Source: Acanthococcus lagerstroemiae (lineage: Eukaryota; Arthropoda; Insecta; Hemiptera; Eriococcidae). From it: DNA of 64,000 nucleotides. The position numbers and the translations under genes were made by a program. Numbering within the stretch: position 1 is the stretch's first letter; every line of letters starts with the position of its first letter. Location of the stretch: NCBI GenBank assembly GCA_031841125.1, contig CM063110.1, positions 13,325,626 through 13,389,625 on the forward strand. Reading direction: 5' to 3'. The notes under the pieces were generated by a model. That model was not told the origin of the DNA, made no database searches, and saw only the letters and a program-made list of their open reading frames with translations. Positions 56,015 through 64,000 of the stretch are shown in pieces.

Positions 56015-59000
56015 TAATTCCGGATTCTCGACCCAGCATACCTGTTGTCTCGGTGATACGTGATTATTTTAAACAAACATTGCGATGTTGCCAGATCTTT
56101 CGCCCAAATTTCTCGGAGCTTGCTTCCGTAATTTCAGTGCCCGGAACATGTCAAGGGGCCGCAAATGCAGCGCCATCATTTATGTAGCAGTTCTTTGATA
56201 ACAAATCCGAGTTACGAAAGTAGAACTCTGTGAGCTTCGTACGGGCCTGCTCATCGGCCATTTTGATCGTTACTTTTTCCGATAACAAGCGCGAACGTAT
56301 CACGGAACCCGTCGCGAGCAACGATCGATTGCACGGGGAATGAAAGGATAAAGATAGTGGTTGTGCATACCCATACGAAGTTCCCAGAGCCCTAACGAAA
56401 GGTGACGGGATAGACAGGTGGATGAGGGGCTTCATATACAAATAAAAAGCTAAATGTTATGTTAAGGATTAGGTCGGTCGGGTGCTTATTGGCCGAAGGA
56501 AGATGATGAGCATATTTCTGAGTATACTCCGTACCCAATCAGTGATTACGAAACTCGACTCAGAATTTTCGCTGAATTTCGTTGTAAGACTGTCGACACC
56601 TGCACTCAATGCGGTATTCGCGGTGCTTGCAGCATGGAACCAGATTCGCGCGGCACACGCAGATAAGGCATCGTAAACTCGTAACCAAGAATCGAGAAAA
56701 CGATGCCGAGCCCCACCCAACTGCGAACAGACACCTGTGATTTTTACTTTCATGTTCCCTAGTGAACCCGTTATAAATACTCGTTACAAGTATTGAACTA
56801 GATCATTACGCCATATCTGCGCCGAACACGTTTAAAATCAGATGGTTGCTCGGAAGGTTGCACTATTTGTACCAGTTCTTACATCTACGCAGACATAGTA
56901 TGTACGTGTGTATATATCTATACGCACGCTATGTACGTATATTTTTTTTATTTTATTCTACTCTTGCTAGAACGAAAGAGAAAGTATCCGTTACTCCCAT
57001 TGTACCGAATGAACGAACGACGACCGGCCGGCCGTCCGTCCGTATACAATAACCCATTCAACCGTGCTCCCATGAGTCGAACCTTCTCTAAGGAGAACAC
57101 TTTTACTCGTGTTTTACGTCGTGTTTGCAAGCAGCGACTGACTCCCTTGTGCGGCATTTCCGCGTACGCGCAGCGCCGCACGCCGAAAAGCGAATTTCAC
57201 GATCGACTTTATAGGGCGGAAAAGGCGCGTAATTAAAAAAACGTATACGTGTGCGGCGAAACGTAAACATCGTCGGCTCTGACGCTGGTGCATATTATAT
57301 AGAGCGTCTGCAGATACGTAAGTTCTGCTGCTAGATGTAGATGAAGGCCCGACCGGGTACAGGAAGATACGTTGGTTAGAAAGTGTGGCTTTCCGGCTGT
57401 TTTTAGGGCTTCTCTCGGTCTTACACGAGACTGTACCAGACTGTAAGTCGAACCACTCCAGCTTGAATTTCCAGTCAGTAGCTTGAGGAAACGGCACGCG
57501 AATGTATAGCGTATCGCGAGCGAGGGTACGAGAGTCAGCGATGGTTGCGGTTTCCAGTTTGCAGAGTTTAGTCGTACACTTGACAAGAGTTCCGGAGTGC
57601 CAGTCGGTTAGCTAGACAACAAGCACCTTCCTTTTCCGATACTATCAACTGAAGCTGTAGAAAAGGATGAGCGTCACCATTCAGTGAGATGACTTTGAAT
57701 GGTTTTGGTTCTTTGTCATTTGGTGCCCTCTGCTGTAATTTGGAAGCGACGTTTATGAGGTTTGAAGTCTGATCGGATAACGGAGAGTTTCTTATCACTC
57801 GCGTATGATAAACCAGTAATAATAACGCTATGGTCAGCGTGTGTATTCGCAATTTGATCAGATTTTTTTACCTCAAAGAAGTGTAATTGAACTCTCAAGT
57901 GTACGCATTCATGAGGCACTATGAAGCTGAAATGACTTGATAGTTGTAGTCGTTGGTCTCTTTGGATTCCAAATAGTCCATGTTACTGCGGCGATCCTCT
58001 CCTTGCAAATTTACATTTTAGCATAAATCGTCTAATCGTCCTGCTGCGTACGAGCGTCTAACTAACGTCTTTTGTCTCCTGCATTCCTGCATTTCCGGTA
58101 TGCGATTTTTTGAAACTGCCTTCTTCTTTTTCTTATTTTCTTGACGCATTCTTCTCTTCTCTACCTCGAGTGGCCAGGTCATTAGTTTTGTTTAGTTTTC
58201 TGTTCCTGTTTTGCGACTCAGGACATCCATTTAATTTTAGTCACAGTTTAATTCAGTTAGAGTCGAGTTACAGTTTATGTTCAGCACTCAAGGAGATCTG
58301 TTTTTACCATCGATCAATACACAGGCTTTCTCCACACACTTATCTCTTTTGATTTTGAATGCCCTCGCTGCGGTTCGGACTAAACACTTCTCTCGTGCAA
58401 ATTCGGAAGAACCTGCATTTTTTGTGTACAAAAGTGACTAGGAACTGAGATATTGCACTTCTTCTCACTTGAGTACTTTTGGAGTAACTTTGAAACCCTC
58501 TCGACAAAGTTACGAAATCATCATCGTTCAGTTGCGCTGCGAGCTTTTCGAAAAAGACTTCTATGTATTTTCTTTGGTCTGTGAGAATGATCACTCCTAA
58601 GAATTCTTGGTGACTGAAAATGATATCTCTGACTTCACACAGTTATGATGTTTTTTTTGTTGTTTTTTTTTCTAGTAAATTTATCCAATATAGATGTTCA
58701 CGAATTACGTGAAACGTAAAAATACCGAGTGTAGGGCCAAAAACTGGGAGGTGGAAATGAGGTATTGCTCCTTGGTAACCTCTCCCTCCCCCTAGCAAAA
58801 GATAAAATCAATGGTGCCCTCATTCTTGTTACAAAATCACTATTATTTAAGTCAGGGTGTCGTAACAGTAATTTAGCGTCATTTATTTTGGAAGAGGATC
58901 CTTTAAGTCATTTCAATCCTGGTCACTTAAAAATCTAAGAATCAGCAAATTATACTTTGAAAGAGAGAACGAAGAATTTGTAACTGTTATAATGACCAGG

Positions 59001-59430
59001 CTGCAATTTTTATGCGAATGCATATTTTTATCTATGGCGTATATTCCCGAAGTTTCTGAAAATCTTCACGAATCACAAAATTCTGAGCCAAAGAGCAGAG
59101 CACTTCATTTTGCATATTTCGCATATTTTAACTTTATCGTTTAGCACATTCATAGCAAATTGGAGAAAAAAAGGTCATTTAAAGGTCATTTGTTTTCAAA
59201 ATTCGATTTTGTTAGACATCCTGTTACTCCATTGCTGAGATTTTCCCCTTCAAAAATTTGTCCCTCCCCCCGATACAATAGGCTGAATTACAACCCTAAT
59301 CCAAAGTAATACTGCATTTATGTACTTGTCTACTCTAGTTTCGCTAATTCAGCACATTTAAAACTATTGTAAATGAAGTCACAGTGCATACGTGGGACAC
59401 GTAAATATTATCTATAACCAAGTAGCGTGA
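56015..59430. other. CpG-rich block (56.0-57.7 kb) and AT-rich remainder
   Basis: Many overlapping frames on both strands, including 127- and 117-codon minus frames at 57114-57586 that overlap each other, typical of stop-poor DNA. On the minus strand near 56257, AAAATGGCCGAT gives a good start context for a 36-codon frame of unknown meaning. GGCCGGCCG lies near 57025. A fragment at 58745-58810 (CCTCCCCCTAGCAAAAGATA) belongs to the 39.3 kb repeat family. No named gene. Confidence 0.35.
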
Positions 59431-60599
59431 TCAGGATTCTTAAGAGGGGGTTAGACCTTTCAAGAAATTGATGAAATAGTATCCTTGAGAGAAACAAGTG
59501 TAATTTTTTTCAATTATTAGAAGAATTTCTGTACAAAATGAAATTTTTCTTGTCAGGGAGGGAAGGGGCTGGAACCTCTCGATTCTTCCTGTGACTGTGT
59601 CCTTTCTATGACTTGAGTTCAAGTAAACCGGTCCACACTTATTATGAATCTTCTAAAAAATATAAGAAGTACACCGCGTCTTAGTTCAAACTTATAGATT
59701 CTCGACGTAGTATCGGGTGGGAGCAAATGGTAGCATTTCCCCCGTAAGCTGATGGTTAGCTCTCTTCCCCTTGGAAGATTTCATTTCCTTTATTCAGACA
59801 CAAAAATCAAAGCGGAGAGATTTATTTGGCTTGTTTACTAAAATTTTGAGGCTGTGATCATCTTGTTCCCTTAGATCCCAAGCCACCCCCTCGGAAAAGT
59901 GTTCATATTACGGGAACCCAAACATTCATCCAAGAAACTGAACCAATTTTCAACTTCAATTGCCGAATGTTGTTATCTGAAATTTTGTACAAGGCATGTT
60001 CAGATGATGCAAAATCGATTGATATAGAATTTGCTTAGGTCGGGGAAGGGGTTCACGATCAACCTGAGTTTAAAGATTCTTTCTGGTTTACACACTTCAT
60101 CATCTAATGCAGGTACAAAAATTATTCAAAATTCTCAGTTATTAAGACCGTTAGCAGATCTTAACAGTAATCTACTGAAGCGTCACACACTAAACACTGA
60201 ACGGGTTATTAAACTGTACAAAAGAATATCACAATCTCCTTTCAATGTCACCCTCAAACACGACACATTCTTTAATCAATCTGAAATTATGGAGAAAGCA
60301 ACCATGATGGAAAGGAGTTCCAACCAAAAATGGACATATTCTCAGAAAAAACATTTTGAATAGGGAAGTAATGGTAGATCAGGATTTTGTCCCCTTAGAA
60401 ATGTTTCTGTTGCTATAATACAGATGTACTAAATCTGTCATTTTATCCCCCCCCCCCCGCCGCTCCCTGGTACAATTGCTCATGATTGACATCTTTACTC
60501 AGACAACGGATGGCTTCAAAATCGTGAAAATTGCTGAAGCGGATCTGCAGCCTTAAGATCTAGCGAGGATACTGAGCAAGCCGCCAAAATCGGTAATCG
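59431..60599. other. Repeat-derived stretch with an unassigned 110-codon frame
   Basis: Repeat P copy 2 occupies 59792-59910. The + frame 60031-60363 encodes a serine/asparagine-rich, basic peptide with no motif or relative that I recognise. It has no good promoter or splice signals and lies among repeats, so it is probably a chance frame. A C12 run (60448-60459) precedes GCCGCTCCCTGG. Confidence 0.35.
59792..59910. repeat. Dispersed repeat P, copy 2
   Basis: ATTCAGACACAAAAATCAAA, TTTATTTGGCTTGTTTACTA and GGAAAAGTG align with 51423-51550. Just upstream, GGTAGCATTTCCCCC and AGCTGATGGTTAGCTC resemble 8365-8420. Confidence 0.65.
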
Positions 60600-60720
60600 G
60601 AAGTCAGATAGATAGAGAAAGAGATAACCAATAGTCAAGTATCTCACCAGTCAGCCAGATAGACAGGGTAGATGGACAGATAGATCGATAGACAAGACAG
60701 ACAGTGAAGCGCAAATGCCA
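60600..60720. repeat. GATA/GACA microsatellite next to a SINE
   Basis: AGATAGATAGAGAAAGAG, CAGATAGACAGGGTAGATGG and ACAGATAGATCGATAGAC runs. Clearer GATA periodicity than the other tracts of this kind. Confidence 0.7.
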
Positions 60721-61018
60721 AGCAGTAGGCTGACACGAGTAAGGTGAGTGCTTCCGTGGAGCTGAGCTGTGAAGTGATCAGTTCGCTTCATCAGTCAATC
60801 TTAATGATCTTAATAAAGCCTTCGTGTCGATAATGGAACGCAATTTCTGATTCGCTTTAATCTAGAAAGTCGAAAAGGAAAAGATATTGTTCACCGTAAT
60901 CAAAAAATGATTAAAAATGGTGTATCAAGAGGCAGTGACAACTTCAGGAGGGCACTATAGGGGGCTTCAGCTTCCCCAAAGTCATTAGACCTATCCTTAG
61001 ATACTTCTTTAGATGCTG
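60721..61018. other. Spacer
   Basis: No feature recognised; AATCTTAATGATCTTAATAAAG is a small internal repeat. Confidence 0.35.
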
Positions 61019-61437
61019 TACCCGATGCCGGATGCTGATGATTGCGATTTCTGACGCGTGACTTTCCTGGGCTGGGTCAGTTGGGGTAGTTTGCCGTTGC
61101 TTTCCCCACGGTTTGTTGCGTCAGTTTTCCTTCTCTGTGTCCAAGAGTGTGCCACTGCAGTTCGCTTACTAGTCACATGTTTCACGACGTTAAGTAAGCT
61201 GTCTCGTCCGTGCACATCACAGTACCAGTCTTTCCGATCTGGTGGTAACACGCTGTGCGATTGTAATGTCTTGTTCGTTCGAACTGGCGGGAGTTACAGA
61301 ACGCGCTATGTTTCCACCTCGATTGATACTGTAGTTGCTGTGTTCGAATATCACTAGCTTTCCGGCGTTAGTGGAACTCGAACCCGAGAAGCAATGTTTG
61401 CTAAGCGGGCACGTTACCATTTGGCTACACAGCAACT
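61019..61437 (-). mobile_element. tRNA-derived SINE-2, fullest copy
   Basis: The head lies on the minus strand at about 61437-61367: A box TAGCCAAATGG (61417-61427), an anticodon-loop region CTTAGCAA (AGC, alanine-like) and B box GGTTCGAGTTC (61374-61384). The body follows down to about 61019 and matches the copies at 10120-10500 and 38818-38990. A and B boxes are spaced as in tRNA genes, so this copy could retain a pol III promoter. No poly-A tail or target duplication was identified. Confidence 0.82.
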
Positions 61438-62399
61438 GCACACTTGATACTATATGATATTCAGAAGAAAAGTGAAATTTCCATCAAGCACCTAACAAAG
61501 AGGGACTCTTTCTCTTCAAAAAATTTCATTTTCAATACACTGTTTGCTTTAAATTAAAAAAATATTTGCTTACTTTACTTGTGAGTACTCTCTTGTTATT
61601 TTCATTAAGTAACATCTCCCCCATCCTTCTGAATTCCTGGTTTTCCTTGACTCAGTGTCCTGAGCTGTGATTATTTTCCCTCAAAAATGTTTTCAACGAA
61701 GTTTATTCGCTCCCAGAATGAATTCCCAGATCCGTTACAGTTCATAGGGTGGTCTTACTGTCGGACACTGTGAGAATCTCTGGATAAAAATGGTTATATG
61801 GTCATCCTTTCGAATGCCTCTATGGCTTGCTATTTTATTATGGAATTTTAGCTGTCTAGTTCTACTATTTATGACGAACCGTTCTCCATGTCTGCATACG
61901 ACCATTCTTGAGTTCCTGGAATTTCCATAAACGTTTGGCTTCGAACCTCGAGCGCTTAAAACTCTGCGAACGTACTACTAACCGCGGAGTAGGTAAGTCC
62001 TGGTCGGGCACAGCACAAGGCGAGGGGTCGAAATCGTAAAAAAAAAAAAAAAGGAAATCTTTCTTACTCTCAACGTCCAGCAAATCGCTTTCTATCGAAG
62101 ATATAATAATTTCAGTCACGACAGTCGTCGGTCTCTGCTGTACCGACAGGCTGGAAACTACGAGAGTATATGCACGCGCGCTTAGGTATATTGTCGGTCA
62201 TTTTGGAGCTCCACTGCAATCACGTCCGCACAGGTGAAACTCGAGCGTCGATATTAAAATAAATTATTAGTCGCTCGCCCAAATGGTACGGGCTCTCATG
62301 TCGATCGCTTTTCAATCACCGAGTGAAATGTATATCGAGCGGATCCAAATGCACTTATGATATTCCATAGCGAGGTGCCGGATACTTTCCAGTTGAATG

Positions 62400-62470
62400 T
62401 GTAAATTGCGGTTACGCTGGACGATACTCTCGAGTCGGCCAGTCTCGTCTGATCCGCCACGATCTTTCAG
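62400..62470 (+). other. Candidate short exon ending at a strong splice donor
   Basis: GATCTTTCAG|GTGAGC (break at 62470/62471) fits the 5' splice-site consensus at nearly every position. CCAGTCT at 62439-62445 could serve as an initiator but would leave only a 30-nt exon, so the true start is unknown. Confidence 0.3.
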
Positions 62471-63448
62471 GTGAGCAGGCGTTTGACGGACTGTAGCGGA
62501 TGCTGTCCAAGTTCAGAACATGTACGTCTGCGGAGACGCCGACCCGCACGTCGATTGCTTTTGACAGGAACGCCAACTGGAGTCAACCAGATGCGAACTG
62601 TGGGTGGTGGTGCAGGGTAACAGAACCGCCATTTAAACTGATTGATTTTCATTTATAGTATAGGGTTACTGCCGGTGAGGACGCGACGTCCAGGATGTCA
62701 TTCGATGTCACCGGTGCAGTTTGTTTTCTTCGGACTCGATGATGCGCTCGCAGAGAACATATATTGCAAAAAAAGTTGATAAGTGGGTTGTGGATGGAGA
62801 TAGAAGTGAATTTCATTTCCTGGCTTCGCGGTGGCCGTGCGAGTTCGTGTGTATTTTGGGAGCGTTAAACTGGCTCAGTCTGGCGTCTTGGCGGTTGCGA
62901 AAGTAAAATCTGTCAAAATTCGGCTCATCGTGTCATCGCACGCAAAATAATGTAACGTGGAATCCGAATACAATGGCGGGGTTGTATAATCGTGGAATTA
63001 TAAATTAACAAGGCGGAAAAAGAAGAAGACGAAAAAGTGTACGACGGTTGTCGGTGTGCGTGTGTACACCTATCTTTTGTTTTGGCATCTTAAATTACCA
63101 GAAATCAGTTCAAGGATGTTCTCACACCGTGGCAGAGAATTGATGTGGCTGGTATACAGCCTTAGCGGAGGCTCGATTCGATTTGATTTGACTTCTGGCC
63201 GGTGCAGTGTGCAGTGTGGTGAGGTACACGGTGTGGCGCGGGTACCTGATGCCCAACTCATCCATCGTATGGTCTCTGGCCCTGTTTCTCTCTCTCTCTC
63301 TCTTTTTCGTATTGTTGCACGAATCGCGTGTTTCTATTGTTTGTGTGTACGCGCGTTCGCTCGAATTAATTTGTTTCGTTAAATTAATTAAATTCGACGA
63401 GGATATTGTGTTCTCTCGTGTATTCGTGATCTTTACGCCGACAACTAG

Positions 63449-63554
63449 ATGATGACAATGACGATCGGTGCCGCGACCGCGTCGAGTTGGTGTGCCTACG
63501 TACTTGGGTACACGTTTCATGCACGGTTACCCACAGTGTGACAGTAATGTTAAG
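63449..63554 (+). other. Candidate exon ending at AAG|GTAGGT
   Basis: AATGTTAAG|GTAGGTTC (break at 63554/63555) is a strong 5' splice site in CpG-rich DNA. A 30-codon frame starts at 63449 with an ATGATG, has a small-residue, hydrophobic run and stops at about 63540, before the donor; another frame from 63468 stays open through it. Either may be coding or leader sequence. Confidence 0.28.
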
Positions 63555-64000
63555 GTAGGTTCAGATGACATAGGTGCCTGCGGACCCGGGTGCAGGCTGC
63601 GTATTGATTCGGTTCATTATAGTGGATCTCCAGATGGTGTAATTCGAATATGGTAATTAGCTCCGCGAAGCGCTGCTCCTTAATTCACTCCGATACGTAC
63701 GGACATTCGATGGGAAAAAAGATGTTGAACTCGATGGCTTGCAAAATCCGAGTGCTGTCTTTGTGTCGTGAATTCGAGGAAGCTTCGTTAGAGCCGACAG
63801 ACGCGTCTTAGCTCTGGATGAGGGTGATAAGTCAACGAGCAATCGAAAAAATGGTATTGTTTGGCTGGCCGAGGGATCTTCTGGGTATTTATCATTGGGG
63901 GTCATTGTGATCACAAAAACTATCGTGACTATTCTAGTGTTAGAGCTTTCTTTAATGGTAGTCATGTCAAGAGAATTCATTGTTTTATAACAGTTGTGTG

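Larger units (their letters stand above)
61438..64000. other. AT-rich lead-in, then CpG-rich block to the window end
   Basis: From about 61.9 kb the DNA is CpG-rich and free of recognised mobile elements. Overlapping frames (up to 132 codons, - at 63122) have no family features. A TC run (63286-63303) and TTAAATTAATTAAATT (63380-63395) lie in it. Two + strand splice donors are listed separately. It resembles the promoter-proximal part of a gene continuing beyond the window (inference). Confidence 0.4.

Noticed and set aside
57114..57586. Minus-strand coding gene of 117-127 codons
   Set aside because: Two long frames overlap in different phases in a CpG-rich, stop-poor block; neither shows motifs or conserved composition.
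58853..59298. Possible element starting CAGGGTGTCG and ending ACAACCCTA
   Set aside because: The right end has a changed last base, inverted repeats are weak and flanks match at four or five of eight positions.
59432..59591. Another hAT-type element (CAGGATTCTTAAG ... CTTCCTG)
   Set aside because: The ends are only loosely similar and the flanking octamers AGCGTGAT and TGACTGTG do not match.
61367..61437. A tRNA-Ala-like gene on the minus strand
   Set aside because: It is the head of a repeat with two other copies in the window; the 3' end continues into the repeat body with no proper acceptor stem.
63468..63656. WD40-repeat-like peptide (SGSPDGVIRIW)
   Set aside because: The match is one short segment of 11 residues, followed at once by a stop; no second WD repeat lies nearby and a splice donor upstream interrupts the frame. 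Chance is more likely.
1..64000. CRISPR array, bacterial operon, prophage or rRNA genes
   Set aside because: No regularly spaced identical repeats, no packed long frames with ribosome sites, and no rRNA-like sequence was seen.

Overview
This looks like a gene-poor stretch of nuclear DNA from an arthropod, most likely an insect. The basis is the mix of element types (RTE-like and jockey/CR1-like non-LTR retrotransposon remnants, pogo/Tigger transposase remnants, many hAT-type miniature elements, tRNA-derived SINEs), insect-style core promoter signals (TATA + Inr + GATA sites near 11.0 kb; Inr + DPE near 36.8 kb), and the absence of bacterial-style gene packing. I cannot fix the order or species. 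No host protein-coding gene can be named. The only genes recognised by family are decayed transposon genes. Reading frames elsewhere are short, overlap on both strands and look like chance openings.

The DNA alternates between two textures. Blocks rich in CpG and poor in repeats lie at about 5.6-7.2, 10.9-13.8, 24.4-25.8, 30.9-31.6, 36.0-37.3, 45.9-47.8, 51.7-52.3, 56.0-57.7 and 61.9-64.0 kb. They hold nearly all candidate promoters, first exons and splice donors, all on the + strand. Between them lie AT-rich zones filled with mobile-element debris, degenerate microsatellites and short tandem arrays. This fits intergenic DNA or very long introns of one or more + strand genes whose coding exons lie mostly outside the window (inference).

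Layout: 3.2-5.3 kb, two hAT-type miniature elements and an RTE-like reverse transcriptase remnant broken by a hairpin element. 7.7-10.5 kb, SINEs and GACA-rich tracts. 10.9-13.0 kb, the best promoter, a hairpin and a possible first coding exon. 13.9-15.3 kb, a hAT-type element with two smaller ones nested in it. 18.9-24.0 kb, a dense graveyard of jockey-like RT pieces and a pogo/Tigger transposase, all on the - strand. 26.2-27.2 kb, a 1 kb element with about 145-bp inverted arms. 33.5-34.3 kb, a tandem array with alternating monomers. 36.8-37.0 kb, an Inr/DPE promoter and first-exon candidate. 37.7-38.6 kb, a dispersed repeat split by a 777-bp hAT-type element with a perfect 8-bp target duplication. 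38.8-43.1 kb, SINE and tandem arrays. 48.7-49.9 kb, hairpins and a hAT-type element. 53.1-56.0 kb, two hAT-type elements, a 1.2 kb low-complexity tract and a hairpin. 61.0-61.4 kb, the most complete SINE copy, followed by a CpG-rich block with strong splice donors to the end.

At least twelve elements have CAG...CTG-type ends and an 8-bp duplication of flanking DNA, four of them exact. No CRISPR, rRNA, functional tRNA or bacterial-type operon is present. I found no clearly new biological system. The most unusual items are the density and nesting of the hAT-type elements, the short repeat family whose copies stay in one reading frame, the rearranged RT order, and two long near-perfect hairpins.
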